The position numbers and the translations under genes were made by a program. Of a stretch of 52,794 nucleotides of DNA, positions 40,708-48,304 are shown in pieces. Below the pieces are notes generated by a model. It saw only the letters and a list, made by a program, of their open reading frames with translations, was not told the DNA's origin and did not search any database. Position 1 is the first letter of the stretch; each line of letters starts with the position of its first letter. This stretch comes from JAWVFK01 sp033856175. Its GTDB lineage: Bacteria; Actinomycetota; Thermoleophilia; Solirubrobacterales; 70-9. The stretch lies in contig JAWVFK010000011.1 in NCBI GenBank assembly GCA_033856175.1, positions 1 to 52,794 on the forward strand, written 5' to 3'.

Positions 40708-41700
40708 ATGACTGAGAACAGGATCGAGAACGTGATCATCGTCGGCGGCGGGCCGGCCGGCTTCACCTCGGCGCTCTACACGTCGCGGGCCGAGCTCGAG
40801 CCGCTCGTCATCGAGGGCTTTCACTGGGGCGGCCAGCTGCAGAACACGACCGAGGTCGAGAACTACCCTGGCTACCCCGAGGGGATCATGGGCCCGGAGA
40901 TGATGACTCAGTTCCGCGCCCAGGCCGAGCGCTTCGGCACGCGTTTCATCACCGACGACGCCGACCGGGTCGAGCTGCGCGACGGCGGCATCCACAGCGT
41001 CTGGGTCGGCGATGACGAGTACCGCGCCCGCGCCGTGATCCTGGCGATGGGCGCCGAGCCGCGGCGACTCGGCGTTCCCGGCGAGATCGAGCTCGGCGGC
41101 CGCGGCGTCTCCACCTGCGGCGTCTGCGACGGCGCCTTCTTCAAGGGCAAGCAGGTCGCGGTGATCGGCGGCGGCGACTCGGCGATGGAGGACGCGATCT
41201 TCGTCGCCAAGTACGCCGACAAGCTGACGATCGTCCACCGGCGGGCCGACTTCAGGGCCTCGAAGATCATGTTCGATCGCGCCAGGGGGCTCGAGAACAT
41301 CGAGCTGAAGACGCCGTTCGTCACCGAGGAGTTCATCCCCGAGGAGGGCGGCTCGCTGCAGAAGCTGCGGCTGCGCAACGCCGAGACCGGCGAGAGCGAG
41401 TGGATGGAGCTCGACGGGGCCTTCGTCGCGATCGGCCACATCCCCCAGTCCGATCTGGTCAAGGACCAGGTCGAGGTCGACGGCGAGGGCTACGTCGTTA
41501 CCCGCGACGGCTCGACGCGAACGAATGTCGCCGGCGTCTTCGCCGTCGGCGATCTCGTCGACCACACCTACCGGCAGGCGGTCACCGCCGCCGGCACCGG
41601 CTGCATGGGCGCCCTCGACGCCGAGTGGTACCTGCGCGACACACCGCCGCCCGCCGAGGGCACGGCGCCGATCGCCAGCCCCGCCGAAGCCTCCGCCTAG
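40708..41700 (+). CDS. trxB: Thioredoxin reductase
   Basis: FAD-dependent disulfide reductase of 330 residues. FAD-binding GGGPAGFTSALYTSRA near residue 13, redox motif C-G-V-C near residue 139 (the common form is C-A-T-C), NADPH-binding GGGDSAMEDA, HRR and the C-terminal FAD motif GVFAVGDLVDHTYRQAVTAAG. Reduces thioredoxin. No thioredoxin gene is adjacent. The upstream sequence has a TAAGCT-like box and a weak GAGAGCG ribosome-binding site. Confidence 0.94.
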   Translation: MTENRIENVIIVGGGPAGFTSALYTSRAELEPLVIEGFHWGGQLQNTTEVENYPGYPEGIMGPEMMTQFRAQAERFGTRFITDDADRVELRDGGIHSVWVGDDEYRARAVILAMGAEPRRLGVPGEIELGGRGVSTCGVCDGAFFKGKQVAVIGGGDSAMEDAIFVAKYADKLTIVHRRADFRASKIMFDRARGLENIELKTPFVTEEFIPEEGGSLQKLRLRNAETGESEWMELDGAFVAIGHIPQSDLVKDQVEVDGEGYVVTRDGSTRTNVAGVFAVGDLVDHTYRQAVTAAGTGCMGALDAEWYLRDTPPPAEGTAPIASPAEASA

Positions 41701-41799
41701 CGGCCCTCGCTCGCAGCGCCGGCGCTAGAGTCCCGGCCAGCGGGCAGCGAGCCCGTGAATCGCGGCGCCCGTCGCCGCCGGACGAAGGAGCGAGAGCGA

Positions 41800-42945
41800 A
41801 TGGCCGTCATCGAGAGCCCCGAGACGCTGGGGCTGAAGCCCTTCCACGAGTTCGACGCCGCCAACGAGACCTGGCCGCGCGGCGACCGCCCGGCCGCCAT
41901 CCGCGAGGCCGCCGCCGAGTTCCGCGCCCGCTTCGCGATCGAGGAGAACCGCGTCAAGGCCGTGCGCACCGTCGACATCGCCGAGGCCGGCTACCCGATC
42001 GCCTACGCCTTCGGCGACGCCGTCCGCACCGCCAACCCGGCAAGCCGCGTGCTCGCCGCCCGCGCCGGCATCCTCGGGCCCTTCGTCAACATCCTCAACC
42101 GGCTGATTGTCGTCCAGTACGAGGACTTCGACGGCGACGAGCGCACCTTCGTCTACGAGCCGACGGTCACCGAGGGCCCGGCCGAGGCGCCGTTCTACGA
42201 GTACCTGCTCAGCCGCTACGGCGAGTTCCTCTCCTACAAGGTCCTGGCGAAGATCTACAGCACGGTGCCGCAGGCGCTGGCCAAGGCCGGCGTCAGCGCC
42301 GAGCAGGTCGACTTCATCAGCTTCGACCACCTCCACGTCCAGGACGCCCGCTTCGTCCTCGGCACGACCGAGCCGTTTGGCGATCAGCCCTCGCTGCCGC
42401 CGATCTTCCCCAACGCGAAGATGGTGATCCAGCGCAAGGAGTGGGACACATTCGCCTCGCTGCACCCGATGCAGTGGGCCTGGTACGTCGAGGACGGAAT
42501 CAAGGGCATTCCCGAGGAGAACGTCGTCCTCGTCGAGGGCGATGTCGAGCTCGGCAGGGGCCTGGCGCTCGTCGCCACCCCCGGCCACACCGACGGCAAC
42601 CACTCGCTCTGCATCAACACGCCGGACGGCGTCTGGGTCTCCTCCGAGAACGGGGTCGCCGCCGACAACTGGCACCCGCACCTCTCGAAGATCCCCGGCG
42701 TCCGGCGCTTCGCCGAGGTCTTCGGCCGCGAGGTGATCCTCAACGCCAACACGCTCGAGGACTCGATCGACCAGTACGACTCGATGGTCAAGGAGAAGGC
42801 GCTGGCCGACCCGAACAGGACCGATCCGCGCTTCCTCAACGTCTTCCCGTCGTCGGAGCTGGTCGACTCGAAGACCCAGTGGCCGGTCGTGCCGACCTTT
42901 CATTACGGCGGCATCAACTACGGCGAGATGACCCGCTCGGCTTGA
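41800..42945 (+). CDS. Metallo-beta-lactamase fold hydrolase
   Basis: 381 residues. The MBL metal-binding motif is H-L-H-V-Q-D (residue about 179), a variant of HxHxDH lacking the final His, and a second metal region is ATPGHTDGNHSLCI (about 262). The final region contains PTFHYGG. One ligand is therefore atypical, and an active di-zinc centre is not certain. The substrate is unknown. The ATG at 41800 follows a good AAGGAGCGAGAG ribosome-binding site; the longer frame from 41755 reads into non-coding sequence. It is the last gene before the accessory region. Confidence 0.82.
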   Translation: MAVIESPETLGLKPFHEFDAANETWPRGDRPAAIREAAAEFRARFAIEENRVKAVRTVDIAEAGYPIAYAFGDAVRTANPASRVLAARAGILGPFVNILNRLIVVQYEDFDGDERTFVYEPTVTEGPAEAPFYEYLLSRYGEFLSYKVLAKIYSTVPQALAKAGVSAEQVDFISFDHLHVQDARFVLGTTEPFGDQPSLPPIFPNAKMVIQRKEWDTFASLHPMQWAWYVEDGIKGIPEENVVLVEGDVELGRGLALVATPGHTDGNHSLCINTPDGVWVSSENGVAADNWHPHLSKIPGVRRFAEVFGREVILNANTLEDSIDQYDSMVKEKALADPNRTDPRFLNVFPSSELVDSKTQWPVVPTFHYGGINYGEMTRSA

Positions 42946-43080
42946 GCCCCAGGCAGGTCCCAGGCACGAGCCCTGGACGAATGGATGAGGCGGAAATCAG
43001 CTTCCTGTCACAGACTCGGAGCAAATCACGTTATTTTTAGGTAGGGAAGCGGAACCAACGGGACCATGGAGGTGCCTCAG

Positions 43081-44439
43081 ATGAAGAGCAGGAAGCGGCA
43101 GCAGCTCAATCGCAGATCAGTCTTTGTCATCTCGGCGGCGCTCTTTGCCGCCGTCTTCGTCGGCCCGTCCGCGTGGGCGGCCGTCTTCCCACCCGACTAC
43201 AAGCCGCCGATGCACGGGACCAACCCGCACGGCCAGGGCACCGTCGGCGTCGTCGACCTGGCACCAGATCCCGGCGGCCCCGGAAGCGATCCGAGCGGCG
43301 GCGTCAGCCCGGACCCCAGCACGCCCGGTGAGGATGTCGTCATCGGCCGCTCCAAGGGCGAGAAGGGCGCTGACGAGCACTATCACGGCTCGGTGACGCC
43401 GATCGCGATCTTCAGCCAGGGCCCACCCGCGGTGACCACCAACGAGGGTCAGACGAGCGACAGCCCGATCGATCCGCTGCAGAAGCAGCTGCTCGACGCG
43501 ATCTGCTCCCAGTCGAGCGGGGGCGGCAACCCGTTCTGCATCACGTTGCTGAAGATGCATTCCGAAACGACCGCGACCGGATCGACGAACAGCTTCCAGC
43601 TGGCCGCGATCCAGCTCGGCGGCGGCTCGGCTCCGGGTGAGCTCGATGTGAGCGTGGCGGGCTCAAACGGCGACATCCACGACGTCGGCGATTGCCAGAA
43701 CTCGCATGGCGATGCCCACGTGCTGAAGGCGTCCGGCAGGGGCCCGAGCAGCGGCAGCGTCGAGGCGTTCAGCTCGAGCTCTGATACGCATCAGTGCGCC
43801 GACGGCAGCAAGTCCCAAAGCAATCACTCGACCGCTCTGGATGCCAATGGAACCGCGCTGCCCGGGCCGTTCGCTCCATGCGGCAAGGACGGCCCCCCGA
43901 CCCAACTGGCGGATGCCGCTCCCGTGGTCGGGGGCGTGTGCAACGCGAACGACTCGGTCCAGGGAACGACCGACGGCCGCGGCGTCCGCGAGGCGGCCAG
44001 CGCATTCGTCCTCGGCGTCGCTCCGAACGGCGCGGTCGCCAAGGTCACGCTCGGGGCGGCAGAGAGCGTTGCGCATCACGCTGTCGTTCCACAGGACCAA
44101 GACGGGGACGGCGTGCTGGGCTCTGCGGATCACTGCCCGACGGTTGCAGGGCCGGCCTCAAACGACGGTTGCCCCGTCGCGAACGTCAAGATCCCCAACA
44201 CCAAGATCAGCGGACCGAAGACGACGCACAGCCGCCGTCCAATGTTCAAGCTCGGCTCCACGGTCAGTGGCTCGACGTTCCAGTGCAAGCTGGACAGCGG
44301 CAAGTACCGCAGCTGCGCGTCCAAGTTCAAGCCGAGCGGCTCGCTGAAGCCCGGGAAGCACACGCTGAAGGCCATCGCCAGCGCCAACGGCAAGAAGGAC
44401 AAGACCCCGGCGACGTTCACCTTCAAGGTCGTCAAGTAA
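43081..44439 (+). CDS. Secreted protein with TSP3-like calcium motif and C-terminal Ig-like module
   Basis: 452 residues. Signal peptide ending PSAWA, then the unusual motif YKPPMHGTNPHGQGTVGVVDL. The middle is rich in Gly, Ser and Asp with several Cys and looks like an extracellular repeat-free domain. Near residue 340 lies DQDGDGVLGSADHCP, a thrombospondin type 3 calcium-binding repeat. The C-terminal about 85 residues (STFQCKLDSGKYRSCASKF) resemble one of the Ig-like modules of the gene at 45073. The ATG at 43081 was chosen, with GGAGGTG 7-8 nt upstream. The same motif returns in the last gene of the window. Confidence 0.78.
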   Translation: MKSRKRQQLNRRSVFVISAALFAAVFVGPSAWAAVFPPDYKPPMHGTNPHGQGTVGVVDLAPDPGGPGSDPSGGVSPDPSTPGEDVVIGRSKGEKGADEHYHGSVTPIAIFSQGPPAVTTNEGQTSDSPIDPLQKQLLDAICSQSSGGGNPFCITLLKMHSETTATGSTNSFQLAAIQLGGGSAPGELDVSVAGSNGDIHDVGDCQNSHGDAHVLKASGRGPSSGSVEAFSSSSDTHQCADGSKSQSNHSTALDANGTALPGPFAPCGKDGPPTQLADAAPVVGGVCNANDSVQGTTDGRGVREAASAFVLGVAPNGAVAKVTLGAAESVAHHAVVPQDQDGDGVLGSADHCPTVAGPASNDGCPVANVKIPNTKISGPKTTHSRRPMFKLGSTVSGSTFQCKLDSGKYRSCASKFKPSGSLKPGKHTLKAIASANGKKDKTPATFTFKVVK

Positions 44440-44724
44440 GCAGCAGGCCGGCACCAGGGCGGCGCTAGCCTCGCGCGAGATCGCGCAGGCTGGCGCCGCT
44501 CGCGGCTGCCCGACGCCGAGCCCGGCGTCACTCCGCTTCACCGTCGTTAAATAAGGCTTATGCCCGGCAGCCGCACCCGGCGCGTCAGCAATCGGCGAGG
44601 CCAGCAGGGGCAAGAGCCCGGTAAAGCACCAAGTTCATCACCCGCAGCGAGCAATCGACCGATAGGAGACGAACTAACGCCTAGGGCTGTCTGATGGCGT
44701 CCTTAGGCGTCGTCGTGCCTGGGA
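44440..44724. other. Non-coding stretch at left end of island
   Basis: 285 nt between the secreted protein and the XRE gene. It holds the left copy of the 52-bp repeat (44465-44516), which when read on the minus strand still encodes a degraded end of a 3-hydroxyacyl-CoA dehydrogenase (RAAASGASLRDLARG then stop). Otherwise I see no gene, tRNA or terminator. The sequence around 44540-44690 is lower in GC than the host genes. Confidence 0.7.
44465..44516. repeat. Left flanking direct repeat of island
   Basis: Matches 48253-48304 with 48 of 52 positions identical, in the same orientation, beginning CTAGCCTCGCGCGA. It is a duplicate of the 3' end of the hydroxyacyl-CoA dehydrogenase gene. The core GCGCGAGATCGCGC is a one-mismatch version of the palindrome in the right copy. 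Confidence 0.88.
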
Positions 44725-44964
44725 TCAGTCGGTTTCGTCACGTCTTCGGTGAGGGATGCCCACAAGCAGCTCCGTCGGCGCTATACCCAAACCGTCCGCT
44801 ACCCGGCAAATCGTGGCCAGTCTTGGGTCTCGAGTTCCCCGCTCCAAGCGGCCGATTTCGCTCGGGTCGAGGTCGGAGTCGAAGGCGAGCCTTTCCTGCG
44901 ACAGTCCTAATCTGTTCCGGTGTTTCCGGAGGTTCTGACCAAACTGCTGACGGGGCTCGGGCAT
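44725..44964 (-). CDS. XRE-family helix-turn-helix regulator
   Basis: 79 residues made almost entirely of a Cro/C1-type HTH: FGQNLRKHRNRLGLSQERLAF, then SEIGRLERGTRDPRLATICRVADGLGI (shown in parts), ending TELLVGIPHRRR. It probably represses its own or a neighbouring island gene. The ATG at 44964 has GATACT 5 nt upstream, the leaderless spacing. Codon usage is less GC-biased than in flanking genes. It faces away from the propeller gene, which starts 108 nt to the right. Confidence 0.85.
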   Translation of the reverse strand: MPEPRQQFGQNLRKHRNRLGLSQERLAFDSDLDPSEIGRLERGTRDPRLATICRVADGLGIAPTELLVGIPHRRRDETD

Positions 44965-44969
44965 CGCGG

Positions 44970-44975
44970 AGTATC
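44970..44975 (-). promoter_or_regulatory. Candidate -10 box for the XRE gene
   Basis: GATACT on the minus strand lies 5 nt before the ATG at 44964. This gives a leaderless mRNA; a weaker match than the other boxes. Confidence 0.3.
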
Positions 44976-45025
44976 GTCGGGCCAGGAGTCTTTGTCCTCA
45001 AGGGCCAATAGCTCCTGGGATCTGC

Positions 45026-45031
45026 TAGGCT
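45026..45031 (+). promoter_or_regulatory. Candidate -10 box for the propeller protein
   Basis: TAGGCT lies about 41 nt before the TTG at 45073, giving a 5' leader of about 35 nt that includes the GGGAG ribosome-binding site at 45061-45065. Confidence 0.35.
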
Positions 45032-45072
45032 CTCGCCCCCGCGACCACACTTAGGAGAAGGGGAGACGCGTT

Positions 45073-47811
45073 TTGAAGGCTCTATCGATGCGACTTGTTG
45101 GCTACGGACATCTGGTGACGGGACCACCCCGACCACGCCGCAGCCTCAAAATCGTAGGTGCGGTTTGGATCCTGAGCTTGATTCAGCTCTCCTTCGCGGG
45201 TAGTGCCTCTGCGACCTGGACAGTCGAGAGCTCGGGGACGTCGAACCACTTGCACGGTGTCTCCTGCCCTAGCACCTCAACATGTTTCGCGGTTGGCGGT
45301 GCTGGCACGATTCGCAAGACGACCAATGGCGGCTCCACATGGTCAAGTCAGAGTTCAGGCACCTCAAACATCCTCTGGGGAGTTTCCTGTCCAACGATCT
45401 CCAGCTGTATCTCAGTTGGCGCTTCAGGGACAATCGTGGCTACAACCAATGGTGGCTCGACATGGTCGAGTCAGAGTTCCGGAACGTCGGATGAGCTCCG
45501 AGCAGTCGCGTGTCCGAGCGTCTTGAGTTGCTTCGCCGTGGGAGGGTCATACCCCGCGGGAAAAATCGTTGCCACCACCAATGGGGGCTCAACATGGTCG
45601 AGCCAAGGGTCAGGCTCCCTGAGCCTTTTTTACGACGTTTCCTGTCCGACGACGGCTACGTGTGTCGCCGTTGGTATTTCTGGAACGGTTCTGGCCACGA
45701 CCAATGCCGGCACAGCGTGGTCTAGTCAAACGTCGGGAACGTCGAGTGATCTCCAGGCAGTGTCGTGTCCGACAACTATGAGCTGCTTCGCTGTGGGTGT
45801 ATCCGGGATGACGGTAGCAACCACAAATGGTGGCGCAACATGGTCTAGTCAGACATCAGGCGCTTCGTGGGCACTCCACGGCTTGTCGTGCCCCTTGCCC
45901 TCAAACTGCCTCGCCGTCGGCGACTCGGCTACGGCTGAAATGACAACTAACGGTGGCTCGACCTGGGCCGGGGAATACACCGGTTCACCGAACATCCTCT
46001 ATGACGCGTCTTGTCCGACCGCTGCTCAGTGTTGGGCCGTTGGATACAACGGAGCAATCGTAGCCTATTCGGATACGTATCCGCCCGATACCACAATTGA
46101 CTCCGGTCCAGCAGACGCCAGTATTCAAGGATCAAGCGCCGCAACCTTTACCTACCATTCGACCGACCCTGGGTCTACCTTTGCATGCGCACTAGACACC
46201 GGCGCCTTTGGCCCGTGTGCGGCCACCGGCAGGTCCTATACCAGTCTGAGCGATGGTCCGCACAGCTTTCAGGTACAGGCGACAGATGCCGGTGGTAACA
46301 CGGATGGCACCCCAGCTCGTCGAACGTGGATAGTGAACGCGGCTGATCGCACATCCCCTGACACGGTCATTGACTCCGGTCCAACCGACGGCAGCGTCCA
46401 GATCTCTAGTAACGCAGCATTTACATATCACTCGACGGAGTCGGGATCGACTTTCCAATGTAGCCTTGACACAAGCGGGTTCGCCGCCTGCCCATCCACT
46501 GGCAAGTCCTACTCTGGGCTGGCGACTGGCTCCCACACCTTCGCGGTGAGGGCGATCGACGCCGCCGGAAACACTGATCCTGCGCCAGCAGAGCGAACCT
46601 GGATCATCAACACAACTGGCGACGTGCTCCCGCCGGATACGGCGATTGACAACGGTCCCGGCAACGGAAGCGTCCAGAGCTCGGGCGGCGCCAGCTTCAC
46701 GTATCACTCGACCGAATCAGGCTCGACGTTCGCCTGTGCGCTGGACGGGGCGTCATTCTCCTCGTGCTCGTCGAGCGGGCAGTCGTACTCCGGCCTCTCC
46801 GATGGCTCCCACACATTCCTTGTGCGTGCGACCGACTCGGCTGGGAATACCGACGCGACTCCTGACGAGCGCACATGGGTCGTGAAGAGTGCGGGTGGCG
46901 GTTCCAGCGGCCCCTCGAGCGAGTGTGATGCAGCGCCGCACACGACCGCATTCGACGGTTACGTCGCCACGGCCTACGCCAAGCTGTTGGCCAAGCAGCC
47001 GGACCCGCAGACGACGAAGGTCTGCTTCCGTCTGGATGGCGGCTCGCCCGCCTATGTCGGCGGCAGCCTGACTATCTCTGGGGGGGGTGCATCCGGCGGG
47101 ATCCCGACGACAGACACGAATTCGGGTGCTTGTGAGGCGAGTGGACATTTGTCTCCGATTCCTGACGAGCACGGCAATCTTGCCGGCTCGCCGTATGACA
47201 TCGACACGCGAGTCATGTCGGACGAGGTCTGGGTCTGCCTCGACTACCTCAGCGTCCACGAACGGGTGATCGTCCCGGTACCGGGCGTCGGCATACCGCA
47301 GGTGATTCCGGCGACCGACAACCCGCCGGTGGCGGCTCCAGCGCCGAAGCCGGGTCCCAGCGGCTACCCGTCGGCTGTCTGCCAGAACAATGCCGGCCCG
47401 CGGCTGGCCAATGCCGACATCGGCCCGACCCATCTCTGGTGGTATGCGTACCAGCCGAGTCCGAGCAAGATCGACCTCTGCGTTCGTGCGGGGGACCCCT
47501 CGAACGCGAGCGATCCGGCCAACGTGGGCGGCGTGCTCGAGGTCGACGCGACCGGCTCGCCAGGCACGCTGCCACTACCCCAGCTGGTGAGCAACACCAG
47601 CGGCTGCACGTTCCCGGTGTTCAGCACCAGTACGCCGAACTTCTCGCTTGACGCCAGCCCGCCTGGCGCAGTCCCGGTTTCAATCTGTGTCACGGTCGGC
47701 TCGATCGTCCAGCGGGTCACGATCGATCCGGGCTCGGGCAACCTCGTTCCCCCGACGATTCGCTGGACCCCCGATCCCGGCACGCCCGGTGGCTCGCAGC
47801 ACATCCCTTAG
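45073..47811 (+). CDS. Large secreted protein: seven-bladed propeller, three Ig-like repeats, duplicated C-terminal domain
   Basis: 912 residues. A signal peptide ends near SASA (residue about 47). Residues about 49-335 contain seven repeats of about 41 residues (consensus WSSQSSGTS..L..VSCP...C.AVG..GT..ATTNGGST), each with a C-P-x4-C pair, so a closed seven-bladed beta-propeller with one disulfide per blade is likely (Ycf48/BNR-like). Three Ig-like repeats of about 96 residues follow (PDT.IDSGP, FTYHSTESGSTF.C.LD, GSHTF.VRA.D.AGNTD). The last about 285 residues hold two related domains. The TTG at 45073 has GGGAG 7 nt upstream. The first part of the gene is visibly lower in GC than the last 900 nt, hinting at mosaic origin. 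Confidence 0.85.
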   Translation: MKALSMRLVGYGHLVTGPPRPRRSLKIVGAVWILSLIQLSFAGSASATWTVESSGTSNHLHGVSCPSTSTCFAVGGAGTIRKTTNGGSTWSSQSSGTSNILWGVSCPTISSCISVGASGTIVATTNGGSTWSSQSSGTSDELRAVACPSVLSCFAVGGSYPAGKIVATTNGGSTWSSQGSGSLSLFYDVSCPTTATCVAVGISGTVLATTNAGTAWSSQTSGTSSDLQAVSCPTTMSCFAVGVSGMTVATTNGGATWSSQTSGASWALHGLSCPLPSNCLAVGDSATAEMTTNGGSTWAGEYTGSPNILYDASCPTAAQCWAVGYNGAIVAYSDTYPPDTTIDSGPADASIQGSSAATFTYHSTDPGSTFACALDTGAFGPCAATGRSYTSLSDGPHSFQVQATDAGGNTDGTPARRTWIVNAADRTSPDTVIDSGPTDGSVQISSNAAFTYHSTESGSTFQCSLDTSGFAACPSTGKSYSGLATGSHTFAVRAIDAAGNTDPAPAERTWIINTTGDVLPPDTAIDNGPGNGSVQSSGGASFTYHSTESGSTFACALDGASFSSCSSSGQSYSGLSDGSHTFLVRATDSAGNTDATPDERTWVVKSAGGGSSGPSSECDAAPHTTAFDGYVATAYAKLLAKQPDPQTTKVCFRLDGGSPAYVGGSLTISGGGASGGIPTTDTNSGACEASGHLSPIPDEHGNLAGSPYDIDTRVMSDEVWVCLDYLSVHERVIVPVPGVGIPQVIPATDNPPVAAPAPKPGPSGYPSAVCQNNAGPRLANADIGPTHLWWYAYQPSPSKIDLCVRAGDPSNASDPANVGGVLEVDATGSPGTLPLPQLVSNTSGCTFPVFSTSTPNFSLDASPPGAVPVSICVTVGSIVQRVTIDPGSGNLVPPTIRWTPDPGTPGGSQHIP

Positions 47812-47944
47812 GCGCAGCCGCCGGACCCTTAGAGCTTTACGAGTTCTCGGCTTGCGTCCGCGGCGGATCTAGCCCGGCAGGGCCTCCTTCTCATGCGCCG
47901 GGGAGCGGCAGGCACGAGGCACCCGACCAAATCGAGCCACTGCC

Positions 47945-48247
47945 ATGAGCGAGATCATCAAGGTCCACGACGTTCAGCCGCTTGGTGGTTTCTCGATCCG
48001 TGCGACCTTCTCGGACGGTGCGGTGAAGGAGATCGACCTTGGTGAGGTGCTCGCGGGCGGCGGTGTCTTCGCGCCGATCTACGAGAACCGCGAGATCTTC
48101 GAGCAGGTTCGGGTCAACCCCGAGACCCAGACCGTCGAGTGGCCCGGAGGAGTCGATCTGGATCCCGAGGTCCTCTACGGGCGCTTCGAGCCAGCGTCCG
48201 GCGCCCGTATGGAGCGCCGCACCATCAAGCAGCCGGTGACCGCTTAG
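47945..48247 (+). CDS. DUF2442-family protein
   Basis: 100 residues. The DUF2442 pattern is recognisable: V-x-D-V-x-P near the start, I-R-A-T-F-S-D-G-x-V, then DLGEVL, F-x-P-I-Y-E-N and a terminal VEWPGGVDLDPEVLY. In many genomes DUF2442 proteins sit next to DUF4160 partners in toxin-antitoxin-like pairs, but no partner is visible here. It is the last island gene; its stop is 6 nt from the convergent dehydrogenase stop and the right repeat copy. Confidence 0.85.
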   Translation: MSEIIKVHDVQPLGGFSIRATFSDGAVKEIDLGEVLAGGGVFAPIYENREIFEQVRVNPETQTVEWPGGVDLDPEVLYGRFEPASGARMERRTIKQPVTA

Positions 48248-48252
48248 GAGCC

Positions 48253-48304
48253 CTAGCCTCGCGCGATATCGCGCAGGCTGGTGCCGCTCTCGGCTGCCCG
48301 TCGC
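48253..48304. repeat. Right flanking direct repeat of island (inside hydroxyacyl-CoA dehydrogenase 3' end)
   Basis: Right partner of 44465-44516 (48/52 identical). It includes the dehydrogenase stop codon and last about 16 codons. It contains a perfect 14-bp palindrome GCGCGATATCGCGC (48261-48274), a plausible crossover core, although no integrase is present. Confidence 0.88.

Noticed and set aside
44540..44700. tRNA or small RNA as the island attachment gene
   Set aside because: No cloverleaf or T-loop (GGTTCGAATCC-like) sequence is visible here or near 48250; the duplicated target is the dehydrogenase 3' end.
44694..45011. Plus-strand open frame over the XRE gene
   Set aside because: It overlaps the clear HTH gene on the other strand and shows no domain; likely a shadow frame.
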